Shown: positions 42,633 to 53,083, counted from the stretch's first letter. The stretch: 64,000 nucleotides of DNA from Flavobacterium sp. 20NA77.7 (GCF_031326205.1 NZ_CP133721.1:1860001-1924000), one strand, 5' to 3'. The notes: generated by a model not told the origin, from the sequence alone. Translations and numbers: made by a program.

Positions 42633-43274
42633 TTAGTTGGTCAATTTATCGTTTCGTTCTCTTTTATCAATTTCGTCTCTAATTTTTGCAGCTTTTTCAT
42701 AATCTTCATTTTGAACTGCTTCTTCTAATAAATTATACAATTCATTGGTGGAATAATTTGCATAGACATCGCTTGGTTTTTCATTAGGAATTCCGAAAGT
42801 TTCCGGAGTAGAAAGTACATCATCATTATCTACGTCCTCAAGATTATTTTCCGTCGGATTCATATTTAAATATATTCCTGCTTTATCCAATATATTTTTG
42901 TAGGTAAAAATAGGTGCATTAAAACGCAAAGCTAATGCAATAGCATCTGAAGTGCGCGCATCAATAATTTCTTCAATTTTATCGCGTTCGCAAATGATGC
43001 TTGAAAAAAACACCCCATCAACTAGTTTATGAATAATAACTTGTTTGATGACAATATCAAATCTATCCGCAAAACTTTTAAATAAATCATGGGTTAAAGG
43101 GCGTGGTGGCTTGATCTCTTTTTCTAGAGCAATAGCAATGGATTGTGCTTCAAAAGCTCCAATAACAATGGGTAATTTTCTATCGCCATCTACTTCATTA
43201 AGCAGTAAAGCATAGGCACCATTTTGGGTTTGGCTATACGATATTCCTTTAATTGTTAGCTTAACTAAACTCAT
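42633..43274 (-). CDS. Bifunctional nuclease (DUF151) with UVR motif
   Basis: 213 residues. Residues 1-140 match the BFN/DUF151 domain (LPIVIGAFEAQSIAIALE, RPLTHDLF, ARTSDAIALALR), reported elsewhere to have RNase and DNase activity. After an acidic linker, the end (LYNLLEEAVQNEDYEKAAKI) forms a UvrB/UvrC-type coiled hairpin, possibly for binding a partner. Seventeen bases upstream of the nucleoside permease gene, on the same strand. Confidence 0.88.
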   Translation of the reverse strand: MSLVKLTIKGISYSQTQNGAYALLLNEVDGDRKLPIVIGAFEAQSIAIALEKEIKPPRPLTHDLFKSFADRFDIVIKQVIIHKLVDGVFFSSIICERDKIEEIIDARTSDAIALALRFNAPIFTYKNILDKAGIYLNMNPTENNLEDVDNDDVLSTPETFGIPNEKPSDVYANYSTNELYNLLEEAVQNEDYEKAAKIRDEIDKRERNDKLTN

Positions 43275-43324
43275 TTTATCTTAAATCATTATTCAAAAAA
43301 GTGTACTAATGTACAAAAAATGCA

Positions 43325-43380
43325 CTAAAAAAAGGGCTATCTAAACAAAGCTATTACTAACTTAATTTAGATAGCCCTTT
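43325..43380 (-). terminator. Terminator after etfA
   Basis: A perfect 15-bp stem AAAGGGCTATCTAAA / TTTAGATAGCCCTTT with a 20-base loop, followed by Ts on the minus strand. It closes the etfB-etfA transcript. Confidence 0.92.
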
Positions 43381-43401
43381 GTGGGCACAATATATAAAAA
43401 A

Positions 43402-44370
43402 TTATGCGTTGTTTGCTTTGAATATTTTTAATTTTTCAATCAATTTTGGCACAACATCAAAAGCATCGCCTACTACCCCATAATCAGCCACTTTAAAGAA
43501 AGGTGCTTCTGGATCAGTGTTAATAACTACTTTCACTTTCGATGAATTAATCCCAGCAATATGTTGAATGGCTCCCGAAATTCCTACTGCAATATATAAG
43601 TTTGCAGCTACTGGTTTTCCTGTTTGACCTACGTGTTCGCTATGTGGTCTCCAACCAATATCTGAAACTGGTTTTGAACATGCAGTTGCTGCACCTAAAA
43701 CAGAAGCTAATTCTTCTATCATTCCCCAATTTTCTGGGCCTTTTAATCCTCTACCTGCAGAAACAACTATTTCGGCATCGGCAATGGTTACTTTTCCTGT
43801 TGATTTTTCAGCATTTGTCACTTTTACACCAAAATCTGCATCAGAAAATGTTGGTGTGAAAGCTTCTTCTGTTAACGAAACCGGAACTTCTACTAATCCA
43901 AACGAATTTTTGGAAAGACCTAATACTTTTACATCTGTAGTCATTTCAGTAATTGAAAAGGCTTTATTTGAAAAAGCATTTCTTTTTACTTGGAAAGGTG
44001 AAGTGTTTTCTGGTAATGCAATCACGTTTGAAGCAAAACCTGCATCTAAACCTACAGCTACTAAAGGAGCAATATGTAAACTATCTGTAGTTGAAGCAAA
44101 AACGATAACTTTTGCGTTTTCCTTTGTTGCTATTTGTTTTATAACATCTGCATAGGCTCTTGCATGAAAAGTATTCAAGTCTGAATTTGTAACATTCACC
44201 ACTTTACTAACACCAAAAGTTGCTAATGAAGAAACATCTGAAGCGTTTATTGTAACAGCCGTAACAGTTGTTTCTAGTGAGTCTGCTACTTTTTTTGCAT
44301 AAGAAGCAATTTCAAAAGATGTTTTTTTGAATTTTCCTTCGTTTGATTCTGTATATATTAAAACTGACAT
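43402..44370 (-). CDS. etfA: Electron transfer flavoprotein alpha subunit
   Basis: 322 residues. C-terminal FAD-binding domain: VVSAGRGLKGPENW, PVSDIGWRPHSEHVGQTGK, and the near-terminal INTDPEAPFFKVADYGVVGD. With EtfB it carries electrons from acyl-CoA dehydrogenases to the quinone pool. The N-terminal domain is alanine- and valine-rich as usual. It follows etfB after 70 bp and is closed by a strong terminator. Confidence 0.96.
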   Translation of the reverse strand: MSVLIYTESNEGKFKKTSFEIASYAKKVADSLETTVTAVTINASDVSSLATFGVSKVVNVTNSDLNTFHARAYADVIKQIATKENAKVIVFASTTDSLHIAPLVAVGLDAGFASNVIALPENTSPFQVKRNAFSNKAFSITEMTTDVKVLGLSKNSFGLVEVPVSLTEEAFTPTFSDADFGVKVTNAEKSTGKVTIADAEIVVSAGRGLKGPENWGMIEELASVLGAATACSKPVSDIGWRPHSEHVGQTGKPVAANLYIAVGISGAIQHIAGINSSKVKVVINTDPEAPFFKVADYGVVGDAFDVVPKLIEKLKIFKANNA

Positions 44371-44440
44371 GTTTTTATAAGTTTATGTGTTGAAAAATTT
44401 TATCGTTATGTGTTTAGAAACTGAAACTTAAAGCTGAATA

Positions 44441-45187
44441 CTAAATAACCTTCGCTTCGTTGTGCAACAAGTTTACTAATTCGTCTAAATTATCTGCGCT
44501 AACTAATTTCACAGCAGATTTTGCCGCTGGTTTTTCAAATTTAACTGATTTTGTAGCTGCACTTGTAGCTACAGGTTCTACAATTTGTAAAACTTTAGTT
44601 CTTGCAGTCATGATTCCTCTCATATTTGGAATGCGTAAATCTTTCTCTTCTACTAAGCCTTTTTTTCCAGCAATAACTAGCGGAAATGCCACAGAAGCTG
44701 TTTCTTTTCCACCGTCAATTTCTCTAATTGTTGTAGCGGAACTTCCAGCAACTTCTAAACCGATACATGCATTCACAAAATTACATCCAAGTAATCCTGC
44801 TAACATCCCTGGTACCATTCCACCATTATAATCAATAGATTCTGTTCCTGCAATGATTAAGTCATATCCGCCTTGTTTCACTACATTTTCTAATTCTTTA
44901 GCCACTTGTAAACCATCTATCGCTGTTGCATTTACTCGGATAGCTTCATCAGCGCCAATAGCTAATGCTTTTCTTAATGTAGCTTCAGCATCTGTTCCTC
45001 CTACATTAACAACAGTTACATGTGCACCTTGTTGTTCTTTTAAAAGTACGGCTTTAGTTAATCCAAATTCGTCATTTGGATTGATTACATATTGAACGCC
45101 ATTCGTATCAAATTCTGTGTCATTATTCACAAAATTAATCTTTGAAGTAGTATCAGGTACGTGACTGATGCAAACTAATATTTTCAT
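44441..45187 (-). CDS. etfB: Electron transfer flavoprotein beta subunit
   Basis: 248 residues, AMP-binding partner of EtfA. ISHVPDTTSKI at the start, VINPNDEFGLTKAV, LIIAGTESIDYNGGMVPGMLAGLLG and EIDGGKETASV are family blocks. It is first in the etfB-etfA operon; the 260-bp space to pdhB on the other strand must hold its promoter, but no good minus-strand TANNTTTG was found there. Confidence 0.96.
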   Translation of the reverse strand: MKILVCISHVPDTTSKINFVNNDTEFDTNGVQYVINPNDEFGLTKAVLLKEQQGAHVTVVNVGGTDAEATLRKALAIGADEAIRVNATAIDGLQVAKELENVVKQGGYDLIIAGTESIDYNGGMVPGMLAGLLGCNFVNACIGLEVAGSSATTIREIDGGKETASVAFPLVIAGKKGLVEEKDLRIPNMRGIMTARTKVLQIVEPVATSAATKSVKFEKPAAKSAVKLVSADNLDELVNLLHNEAKVI

Positions 45188-45415
45188 TATTCTATCTATT
45201 TTTTATTGATGCTACGAAATTACAAAAAAATGTTTTAACTAAAACTATGCGTGCATAATAAATATGAATTTTATAAAAATAAGCTCTTAATTCTGATTAA
45301 AATCAAAAAAGTATAGCGTAAAAAATAGATTTACTAAAAAGTTATCAAAGAAAACGTTTTAGTAAAAATACCACAAAAAAACTATCGGAACTTCATTTAC
45401 TCATTAAAAAATTAT

Positions 45416-45423
45416 TATTTTTG
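45416..45423 (+). promoter_or_regulatory. -7 box of pdhB
   Basis: TATTTTTG fits TANNTTTG, 27 bp before the pdhB ATG. The rest of the divergent spacer 45188-45415 is AT-rich and shows nothing further. Confidence 0.5.
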
Positions 45424-45450
45424 CCTTTGATTAATAGGAAAAACATCAAA

Positions 45451-46428
45451 ATGAGAACAATACAATTTAGAGAAGCAGTTTGTGAAGCGATGAGCGAAGA
45501 AATGCGTCGTGACGAATCGGTATATTTAATGGGTGAAGAAGTTGCTGAATATAATGGTGCTTACAAAGCATCAAAAGGGATGTTAGACGAATTTGGACCA
45601 AAGAGAGTTATTGATACGCCTATTGCCGAATTAGGTTTTGCAGGTATTGCAGTGGGTTCTGCCATGAATGGTTGCCGACCAATTGTAGAGTTTATGACGT
45701 TTAACTTTTCGCTGGTAGGTATTGACCAAATTATCAATAATGCCGCTAAAATGAGACAAATGTCTGCAGGGCAGTTTCCTATGCCAATGGTATTTAGAGG
45801 CCCTACAGCTTCTGCAGGACAATTAGGCGCAACACATTCGCAAGCATTTGAAAATTGGTTTGCTAATACCCCTGGATTAAAAGTAGTTGTTCCTTCAACA
45901 CCTTATGATGCAAAAGGCCTATTGAAAGCTGCTATTAGAGATAATGATCCTGTAATTTTTATGGAATCAGAACAAATGTATGGAGACAAAGGAGAAGTGC
46001 CAGATGGAGAATACATTATTCCACTAGGAGTTGCAGATATTAAACGTGAAGGTACAGACGTTACTATTGTTTCTTTTGGTAAAATCATAAAAGAAGCATT
46101 AACTGCTGCTGAAACTTTAGCAACAGAAGGAATCTCTTGCGAAATTATTGATTTACGCACAGTTAGACCTATGGACTACGATTGTATTATTAACTCCGTT
46201 AAAAAAACAAATAGATTAGTCGTTTTAGAAGAAGCTTGGCCATTTGCCTCTGTAGCTTCAGAAATTACGTATATGGTTCAAGAAAGAGCATTTGATTATT
46301 TAGACGCTCCTGTACAACGAATTACTACAGCGGACACACCTGCGCCTTATTCACCAACATTATTAAAAGAATGGTTACCAAATAGTGAAGATGTAATCAA
46401 AGCTGTTAAAAAAGTTTTATACAAATAA
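45451..46428 (+). CDS. pdhB: Pyruvate dehydrogenase E1 component beta subunit
   Basis: 325 residues from the ATG at 45451 (MRTIQFREAVCEAMSEEMRR); the longer frame starting at TTG 45421 overlaps the -7 box and is rejected. Thiamine-diphosphate enzyme subunit: MGEEVAEYNGAYKASKGM, the EFGPKRVIDTPIAELGFAG block and RGPTASAGQLGATHSQ. It converts pyruvate to acetyl groups for the E2 component. The alpha subunit and E2 are not adjacent, as is common in flavobacteria. Confidence 0.95.
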   Translation: MRTIQFREAVCEAMSEEMRRDESVYLMGEEVAEYNGAYKASKGMLDEFGPKRVIDTPIAELGFAGIAVGSAMNGCRPIVEFMTFNFSLVGIDQIINNAAKMRQMSAGQFPMPMVFRGPTASAGQLGATHSQAFENWFANTPGLKVVVPSTPYDAKGLLKAAIRDNDPVIFMESEQMYGDKGEVPDGEYIIPLGVADIKREGTDVTIVSFGKIIKEALTAAETLATEGISCEIIDLRTVRPMDYDCIINSVKKTNRLVVLEEAWPFASVASEITYMVQERAFDYLDAPVQRITTADTPAPYSPTLLKEWLPNSEDVIKAVKKVLYK

Positions 46429-46454
46429 AAAAAATAATTTTTAGTATACCTTTG

Positions 46455-46486
46455 AAACTTCATCTATCTAGGTGAAGTTTTTTTTT
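46455..46486 (+). terminator. Terminator after pdhB
   Basis: AAACTTCA (46455-46462) pairs with TGAAGTTT (46473-46480), loop of ten, then six more Ts. Only about 14 bases separate it from the next start codon. Confidence 0.85.
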
Positions 46487-46500
46487 AAAACCCAATAACT

Positions 46501-48981
46501 GTGAATAAAATACTTGCCCTACTAATGTTATTCTCAACCCTAACCTTTTCCCAAACCAAGGTTAGCGGAGTTGTAATTGACGAAAAAAACAATCCTATTT
46601 CCTATTCAACTATTGCCTTTAAAAATTCAGCCGAAGGGGTAATGACTGATGAAAATGGTAAATTTTATTTAGAATCAAAGAAAAATTATTCCATTATTGT
46701 AATTTCAAATTTAGGATACAAATCCAAAGAAATCACATTGACAGGCATTCATAATTATGATTTAAAAATTACACTTGCTACAGATAACGAAATAGAAGAA
46801 GTGAAAATCTATTCTGGCAAAACATCAAAGAAAAATAATCCGGCAATTGATATACTGCGAAAAATTTGGGAACGAAAAAAGAAAAATGGGTTGCGTCAAT
46901 TTGACCAATACCATTATGAAAAATATGAAAAAATAGAGTTTGACATCAATTCTATTGACAGTACATTTATGAAAAATAAAGTATTTAAAGGTATGGAATT
47001 TATCTTTAAACACGTGGATACGTCTGGAATAACAGGAAAAAACTATTTGCCTATTTTTATTAATGAAACCATTAGTGAAGTGTATAGCGATAATGTTAAC
47101 AAAAAAGATAAAGAAATTTTAAAAGCGAATAAATATTCCGGTTTTGGTAACGCAAATAATGATGGTGTAAATGCCTTTTTAAAAGATTTATATGCAGAAT
47201 ATGATATTTACAATAATTACTTAAAATTCTTTGATAAAGATTTTGTGAGTCCCTTGTCGCGGACTGGTATTCAAGTATACAACTATGTATTAGCAGATAG
47301 TACTTTTATAGATAAAAAATGGTGCTACAATATTGTATATTATCCTAGACGAAAAAACGAACTTACTTTTAAAGGTGATTTTTGGGTAAATGATTCCACC
47401 TTTGCTATTAAAAGCATCAACTTAGAAGCAAGTAAAAGTGCAAATATTAACTGGGTTAGAGATATTTATATTGAGCAAGAATTTGATGTTTTAAATGATT
47501 CGGTATTTTTATTAAAACGGGACCACATGATGACTGATTTTGCTTTGACAAAAAAAGAAAAATCCAGTGGTATGTATGGTAAACGAACTACTCTCTTTAA
47601 AAATCATGACTTCAATACTAAAAAGGATGAAAAATTTTATAGAGAAACGGTAAATGAATTTGATAAAGAAGTATATACTAAATCCGAAGAGTATTGGAAC
47701 GAAAATAGATTTGAAAGCCTCAATTCGAACGAAAAAGGCATTTACCAGATGCTCGACACTTTAAAAACGGTACCCAAATTTAAGCGTTTTTATAATTTAG
47801 TATCTATTTTAGGAAGTGGCTATGTTCAAGTAAAGAATTTTGATATTGGTCCGCTTTTTTCAACTATTGGTTTTAATGATGTGGAAGGTTATCGCATTCG
47901 ATTAGGCGGTCGAACTTATTTTGGACCAAATGATCAATGGCGTGTACAAGGTTACACCGCCTATGGATTTAAAGACCAAAAATTTAAATATGGAATTCTT
48001 GGAAAATACATGTTTAATAAAAAAAATAGATTTATCGTTTCTCTCGGAAACCGAAGAGATGTAGAGCAAATGGGCGTAAGTTTAACCACTTCTAATGATG
48101 TTTTAGGAAGAAGTTTTGCTTCATCTTCTTATTTTTCTTCTGGTATTAACGACAAATTAACGCATGTGAATTTAACAACGCTTGGATTTGAAATTGAACC
48201 TGTTAAGAATTTAGTTTTCCAAAGTACTTTATCCTACCGCACACTAGAATCTGCATCGTCAACTTTTAAATTAGACTATTTTGCCGATGCCAATCGAACA
48301 ATTACCGCTAACAAAGTGCGTCAATCTGAGATTAATTTCATGATTGACTATACACCTAATCGAAAAATGGTAGGCTATGGTGTAGATAGAATTGAAGTAG
48401 ATTTAAATTATCCGCGCTTTTTTGTTAACTATTCACAAGGGCTAAAAGGCGTTCTAGATAGTGATTTTAGCTATTCTAAACTACAATTATTTTATCGTCA
48501 ACCTTTATTAATTGGAGGTTTTGGAAGATTATTTACCACAATAGAGGTAGGAAAAACATTTGGCACTGTTCCATTAGGATTGATGGGAATCATTCCTGGA
48601 AATCAATCCTATTTTATTATTGATAACACGTATAACCTACTCAATTATTACGACTTTGTTGCAGATCAATACTCTTCATTACATATTGAACATAATTTTA
48701 ATGGTCGTTTATTTTCAAGAGTTCCCATGTTGCGAAAATTAAATTGGAGAGAAATAATAGGTTTCAAAGCTGTTTATGGGTCAATTTCATCCGAAAACAA
48801 AGCTATTAACGCTTCAGGGTTAAATTACATTGCTCCTGTTGATGGGTATTTCGAATACCATGCGGGAATAGGAAATATTTTTAAAGTAGCTCGAATTGAT
48901 TGCGCATGGCGAGGAAGTTATTTTGACTTACCGGATGCTAGAAAATTTACTATCCGCCTAGGTTTTGGATTCTATTTTTAA
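46501..48981 (+). CDS. DUF5686 outer-membrane protein with carboxypeptidase-regulatory domain
   Basis: 826 residues, GTG start directly followed by a signal peptide (NKILALLMLFSTLTFSQ). Residues 20-105 are a CarboxypepD_reg-like beta-sandwich (KVSGVVIDEKNNPISYSTIA, GVMTDENGKFYL, GYKSKEITL) like that at the front of SusC-type receptors. The rest matches the DUF5686 architecture and ends as a beta-barrel with an aromatic terminal residue (IRLGFGFYF). There is no TonB plug domain, so it is not a SusC receptor. Outer-membrane location is likely; function unknown. Single gene between pdhB and alkA. Confidence 0.83.
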   Translation: MNKILALLMLFSTLTFSQTKVSGVVIDEKNNPISYSTIAFKNSAEGVMTDENGKFYLESKKNYSIIVISNLGYKSKEITLTGIHNYDLKITLATDNEIEEVKIYSGKTSKKNNPAIDILRKIWERKKKNGLRQFDQYHYEKYEKIEFDINSIDSTFMKNKVFKGMEFIFKHVDTSGITGKNYLPIFINETISEVYSDNVNKKDKEILKANKYSGFGNANNDGVNAFLKDLYAEYDIYNNYLKFFDKDFVSPLSRTGIQVYNYVLADSTFIDKKWCYNIVYYPRRKNELTFKGDFWVNDSTFAIKSINLEASKSANINWVRDIYIEQEFDVLNDSVFLLKRDHMMTDFALTKKEKSSGMYGKRTTLFKNHDFNTKKDEKFYRETVNEFDKEVYTKSEEYWNENRFESLNSNEKGIYQMLDTLKTVPKFKRFYNLVSILGSGYVQVKNFDIGPLFSTIGFNDVEGYRIRLGGRTYFGPNDQWRVQGYTAYGFKDQKFKYGILGKYMFNKKNRFIVSLGNRRDVEQMGVSLTTSNDVLGRSFASSSYFSSGINDKLTHVNLTTLGFEIEPVKNLVFQSTLSYRTLESASSTFKLDYFADANRTITANKVRQSEINFMIDYTPNRKMVGYGVDRIEVDLNYPRFFVNYSQGLKGVLDSDFSYSKLQLFYRQPLLIGGFGRLFTTIEVGKTFGTVPLGLMGIIPGNQSYFIIDNTYNLLNYYDFVADQYSSLHIEHNFNGRLFSRVPMLRKLNWREIIGFKAVYGSISSENKAINASGLNYIAPVDGYFEYHAGIGNIFKVARIDCAWRGSYFDLPDARKFTIRLGFGFYF

Positions 48982-49031
48982 TTTTAAAACTTCATAATTC
49001 AAAATTCGTTAATCGAAATTCTTTGTTTTTT

Positions 49032-49622
49032 ATGATTCATGATTTATCAAAAATACTCCAACTCGAACCTAAGTTTCAAGAAATAATTGACACCTACGGA
49101 AATCCAACAATAACTATTCGTGCATCGGGTTTTATTGCGCTTTCTCAATTAATATTGGAACAACAAGTTTCCATTGCTTCTGCAAAAGCTTGTTATGACA
49201 AAATTGAAAATTATTTAAATGGTTTCACACCACAATTAATACTCCAAACTTCTGATGAAGAACTGAAAGCATGTGGCGTATCCCGTCAAAAAATAAGTTA
49301 TATCAAAAATTTAGCCCGTTCTATAGAAAAAAATAAAATTGACTTAGAAAGTTTCCATTCTAAAACTGAAACAGAAGTTTATAATGAATTAATTCAATTG
49401 AAAGGAATTGGAAAATGGACCGCTCAAGTGTATTTAATGTTCTGTTTACAAAAGAAAGACGTTTTTCCAATTGGAGATATCGCCGTACAACACACCATGC
49501 GAGAACTATTTCAAACCGAATCTTTAGAAGAAATGGAACTTCATGCTACTAATTGGAAACCTTATCGTTCCTTAGCAACCTATTTGTTATGGCATCATTA
49601 TTTAAAGAAACGCAATCGTTAA
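49032..49622 (+). CDS. AlkA-like DNA-3-methyladenine glycosylase
   Basis: 196 residues from the ATG at 49032. HhH-GPD base-excision enzyme: LILEQQVSIASAKACYDKI, the hairpin LKGIGKWTAQVYLMF and the catalytic aspartate in FPIGDIAVQHTMRE. It lacks the N-terminal domain of E. coli AlkA, as many bacterial 3-methyladenine glycosylases II do. The preceding 50 bases are AATTC/ATTCGTTAATCG repeats. Confidence 0.9.
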   Translation: MIHDLSKILQLEPKFQEIIDTYGNPTITIRASGFIALSQLILEQQVSIASAKACYDKIENYLNGFTPQLILQTSDEELKACGVSRQKISYIKNLARSIEKNKIDLESFHSKTETEVYNELIQLKGIGKWTAQVYLMFCLQKKDVFPIGDIAVQHTMRELFQTESLEEMELHATNWKPYRSLATYLLWHHYLKKRNR

Positions 49623-49747
49623 CTTTTCGACATTCCAAATTTCATAATTTTTATGCAATTTTTTTATCGTTAATGTATTTTTTTATGTACTAAATCAAGA
49701 ATATAGAAAAACTTCAAACTCCCAACTTTCAACTCCTAACTTTTCCC

Positions 49748-49755
49748 TAAATTTG
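49748..49755 (+). promoter_or_regulatory. -7 box of ppa
   Basis: TAAATTTG fits TANNTTTG and lies 22 bp before the ppa ATG. Upstream of it are CAACTTTCAACTCCTAACTT repeats. Confidence 0.55.
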
Positions 49756-49776
49756 CACCTGAAAAAACAAATAATA

Positions 49777-50307
49777 ATGACAGCAGATAAAGTAGAAACA
49801 TTTGATGTTTTGGTAGAAATTTCTAGAGGAAGCCGAAACAAATATGAATATGATTTTGATTTAAAAAGAATGCGTTTTGACAGAATGTTATTTTCGTCAA
49901 TGATGTATCCAGCAGATTATGGATTTATTCCTGAAACGTTAGCGCTAGATGGCGACCCACTAGATGTTTTGGTTTTAGTAACTAAACCTACATTTCCAGG
50001 ATGTGTAATTGAAGTAAAACCAATTGGGGTATTTCACATGGCAGATGATAAAGGACCAGATGAAAAGGTAATTTGTGTGCCTGTTTCAGATCCTATTTGG
50101 AACAAATTAAATGACTTATCAGACGTAAATCCTCATTTGTTAAAAGAAATTGAACATTTTTTTGAAGTATATAAAGACTTAGAAAACAAACAAGTTGATG
50201 TACACGGTTGGGGTGACGTAAAAGAAGCAAGAGAAATTTTAAGACAATGTGTTGAACGTTTTAACAACATAGAAAACAAACCTGAAGGACTATTTAGTAT
50301 AAAATAA
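49777..50307 (+). CDS. ppa: Soluble inorganic pyrophosphatase
   Basis: 176 residues from the ATG at 49777 (MTADKVETFDVLVEISRGS); the TTG-initiated extension overlaps the promoter. Family I pyrophosphatase: SRGSRNKYEYD, MMYPADYGFIPETLALDGDPLD (metal-binding aspartates), VCVPVSDP-type CVPVSDP. Hydrolyses pyrophosphate from biosynthesis. It is followed by a terminator and then by a membrane pyrophosphatase, so the two PPi-consuming enzymes stand side by side. Confidence 0.96.
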   Translation: MTADKVETFDVLVEISRGSRNKYEYDFDLKRMRFDRMLFSSMMYPADYGFIPETLALDGDPLDVLVLVTKPTFPGCVIEVKPIGVFHMADDKGPDEKVICVPVSDPIWNKLNDLSDVNPHLLKEIEHFFEVYKDLENKQVDVHGWGDVKEAREILRQCVERFNNIENKPEGLFSIK

Positions 50308-50325
50308 ATTTCAAATAAATTCACT

Positions 50326-50362
50326 AAAAAAGGCAATTATCTTTAGGATAATTGCCTTTTTT
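50326..50362 (+). terminator. Terminator after ppa
   Basis: A 15-bp stem AAAAAAGGCAATTAT / ATAATTGCCTTTTTT with a seven-base loop, ending in Ts. Confidence 0.93.
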
Positions 50363-50405
50363 ATTTAAATTTGTTCAAATTAAAAACTAAATTAACTATT
50401 TAATT

Positions 50406-52991
50406 ATGAATACAATTATGATTTATGTGCCAATAATTATGGCAGTTCTTGGACTTTTGTTCATGGCAATTAAAAGATCTTGGGTGCTAAAACAAGACGC
50501 CGGAGACGGTAAAATGAAAGAGATTTCAGATTACATTTATGAAGGTGCTTTAGCATTCTTAAAAGCAGAATACAAATTATTAACTTTCTTCGTAATTGGA
50601 GCAAGTTTAATACTAGCAGGAATTTCTTTTGTAGTTCCTACTACACATATTTTAATTGTTGTTGCATTCATTTTTGGTGCTATTTTTTCTGCTTATGCAG
50701 GAAATATTGGAATGAAAATCGCTACTAAAACCAACGTAAGAACAACACAAGCTGCACGTTCTAGTTTGCCACAAGCCTTAAAAGTTTCTTTTGGCGGTGG
50801 AACGGTAATGGGGCTTGGAGTTGCTGGTTTAGCAGTTTTAGGATTAACCGCATTTTTCATTATCTTTTTCCATTATTTTATGAATGGAGTATGGGAATCT
50901 ACAATGATAAATGGTGTAGAAAAATCTCCTACTGAGTTAATGACCATAGTTCTTGAAACATTAGCAGGTTTCTCTCTAGGAGCTGAATCTATTGCATTAT
51001 TTGCTCGTGTGGGTGGTGGTATTTATACCAAAGCTGCCGATGTAGGTGCTGATTTAGTTGGTAAAGTAGAAGCAGGAATCCCAGAAGACGATCCTCGCAA
51101 TCCAGCTACTATTGCTGATAATGTGGGAGATAACGTAGGTGACGTAGCAGGTATGGGAGCGGATTTATTCGGTTCGTATGTAGCAACGGTTTTAGCGGCT
51201 ATGGTGTTAGGAAATTATGTAATTAAAGATATGGGAGGTAAAATTGATGATGCTTTTGGTGGTATCGGACCAATTTTATTACCAATGGCCATTGCAGGTT
51301 TTGGAATTTTATTCTCTATCATTGGAACCATGTTGGTAAAAATTTCAAGTGATGATGCTAAAGAAGCACAAGTTCAAGGTGCGTTAAACAAAGGAAATTG
51401 GGTTTCAATTATATTAACAGCTATTTCTTGTTATTTCTTAGTTGACTATTTACTACCAGCCAAAATGCAAATGGAATTTTATGGAGAAGGCTTAATTGCT
51501 GTTTCTTCTATGCGTGTTTTCTTTGCAACACTAGTTGGTTTAGTAGTTGGTGGAGTTATTTCATCAGTAACAGAATATTATACAGGATTAGGAACAAAAC
51601 CAGTATTGGCAATTGTACAAAAATCATCTACAGGTGCGGGAACTAACGTAATCGCTGGTTTAGCTACAGGTATGATATCTACTTTCCCAACCGTTTTATT
51701 ATTCGCAGCAGCAATTTGGGCTTCGTATGCTTTTGCAGGTTTTTATGGTGTAGCTTTAGCCGCTTCTGCAATGATGGCAACAACAGCTATGCAATTAGCA
51801 ATCGATGCATTCGGACCTATTTCTGATAACGCAGGAGGAATTGCTGAAATGAGTGAATTACCAAAAGAAGTTCGTACTCGTACAGATATTTTAGATTCAG
51901 TTGGAAATACAACAGCTGCAACAGGTAAAGGTTTTGCAATCGCTTCTGCTGCGTTAACATCGTTAGCTTTATTTGCTGCTTATGTTACGTTTACAGGTAT
52001 TGATGGTATTAATATCTTCAAAGCGCCAGTATTAGCAATGTTATTCGTTGGAGGTATGATTCCAGTAGTGTTCTCTGCATTAGCAATGAATTCTGTTGGA
52101 AAAGCTGCAATGGATATGGTATATGAAGTACGTCGTCAGTTCAAAGAAATTCCAGGAATTATGGAAGGAACGGGCAAACCAGAATATGGTAAATGTGTGG
52201 AAATTTCAACTAAAGCTGCGTTACGCGAAATGATGTTACCAGGTATTTTAACGATTGGTTTCCCAATTGCAATTGTTCTTTTAGGAAAATTAGTATATGC
52301 TGATGATAATCAATTAATCGCTGAAATGTTAGGTGGTTATATGGCTGGAGTTACGGTTTCAGGTGTACTGTGGGCGGTATTCCAAAACAATGCTGGTGGA
52401 GCTTGGGACAACGCTAAAAAATCATTCGAAGCAGGTGTTGAAATCAATGGAGAAATGACATACAAAGGGTCTGATGCGCATAAAGCAGCTGTAACTGGAG
52501 ATACTGTTGGAGATCCATTCAAAGATACTTCTGGTCCATCAATGAATATTTTAATCAAATTAACGTGTTTAATTGGATTGGTAATCGCACCTATATTAGG
52601 AGGTCATGCTGAAGGAACCAAAAAAGAAATAAAATGTACCGTTATTGAAATGCATGGAAAATGTACTTCAGACATGGGAAAATGCGACATGACAAAATGC
52701 GCTACAATGACAAAAGATGAATGTGCAAAAATGTGTGATTCATTAGGCTGTTCTGCTGAAGAAAAAGCAATGTGTATGGCTCATTATGATGCGAATGGTA
52801 AATTCATTGGAAAAGAAGAAGAAAAATCATGTTGTTCAAAAGATTCAGACAAAAATGTAAAAGTTGAAATTAAAAATGTAAACGGAAAAGCAAAAGCCAC
52901 AGTAACTACATCTGAAAAAGGCAATGTAAATGTTCAAATTTTTGAAGGATCACTAGACGAAGTAAAAGCTAAAGTAGAAGGATTGAAATAG
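50406..52991 (+). CDS. hppA: Membrane ion-translocating pyrophosphatase with Cys-rich tail
   Basis: 861 residues, about 16 membrane helices. Signature [11 protein letters not shown] near 212, followed by the [20 protein letters not shown] catalytic loop. [10 protein letters not shown] near 500 has Ala where K+-independent enzymes have Lys, so it should be K+-dependent; whether it pumps H+ or Na+ I cannot tell. After the last helix ([20 protein letters not shown]) comes a soluble tail of about 125 residues, rich in Cys (ten) and Met in its first 60 residues ([18 protein letters not shown]), then a small [15 protein letters not shown] beta-like segment. Canonical enzymes end at about 670-760. 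In this topology the tail should face the periplasm; metal binding is plausible but unproven. Confidence 0.93.
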   Translation: MNTIMIYVPIIMAVLGLLFMAIKRSWVLKQDAGDGKMKEISDYIYEGALAFLKAEYKLLTFFVIGASLILAGISFVVPTTHILIVVAFIFGAIFSAYAGNIGMKIATKTNVRTTQAARSSLPQALKVSFGGGTVMGLGVAGLAVLGLTAFFIIFFHYFMNGVWESTMINGVEKSPTELMTIVLETLAGFSLGAESIALFARVGGGIYTKAADVGADLVGKVEAGIPEDDPRNPATIADNVGDNVGDVAGMGADLFGSYVATVLAAMVLGNYVIKDMGGKIDDAFGGIGPILLPMAIAGFGILFSIIGTMLVKISSDDAKEAQVQGALNKGNWVSIILTAISCYFLVDYLLPAKMQMEFYGEGLIAVSSMRVFFATLVGLVVGGVISSVTEYYTGLGTKPVLAIVQKSSTGAGTNVIAGLATGMISTFPTVLLFAAAIWASYAFAGFYGVALAASAMMATTAMQLAIDAFGPISDNAGGIAEMSELPKEVRTRTDILDSVGNTTAATGKGFAIASAALTSLALFAAYVTFTGIDGINIFKAPVLAMLFVGGMIPVVFSALAMNSVGKAAMDMVYEVRRQFKEIPGIMEGTGKPEYGKCVEISTKAALREMMLPGILTIGFPIAIVLLGKLVYADDNQLIAEMLGGYMAGVTVSGVLWAVFQNNAGGAWDNAKKSFEAGVEINGEMTYKGSDAHKAAVTGDTVGDPFKDTSGPSMNILIKLTCLIGLVIAPILGGHAEGTKKEIKCTVIEMHGKCTSDMGKCDMTKCATMTKDECAKMCDSLGCSAEEKAMCMAHYDANGKFIGKEEEKSCCSKDSDKNVKVEIKNVNGKAKATVTTSEKGNVNVQIFEGSLDEVKAKVEGLK

Positions 52992-53011
52992 TTTTCTACA
53001 TCAATTATAAT

Positions 53012-53039
53012 AAAAGCCTCAGAAATGAGGCTTTTTTTT
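53012..53039 (+). terminator. Terminator after hppA
   Basis: A 10-bp stem AAAAGCCTCA / TGAGGCTTTT closed by a GAAA tetraloop, followed by Ts. Confidence 0.93.
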
Positions 53040-53083
53040 ATGTAATTTATTTGTATATTTATCCTGTACATAAATAAATACAC

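Noticed and set aside
45188..45415. Hidden small gene or RNA in the etfB-pdhB spacer
   Set aside because: Both strands show only AT-rich sequence with frequent stops, no stable hairpin and no conserved RNA motif that I recognise.
46447..46454. TACCTTTG as promoter of the DUF5686 gene
   Set aside because: It matches TANNTTTG, but a transcript started seven bases later would begin inside the pdhB terminator hairpin.
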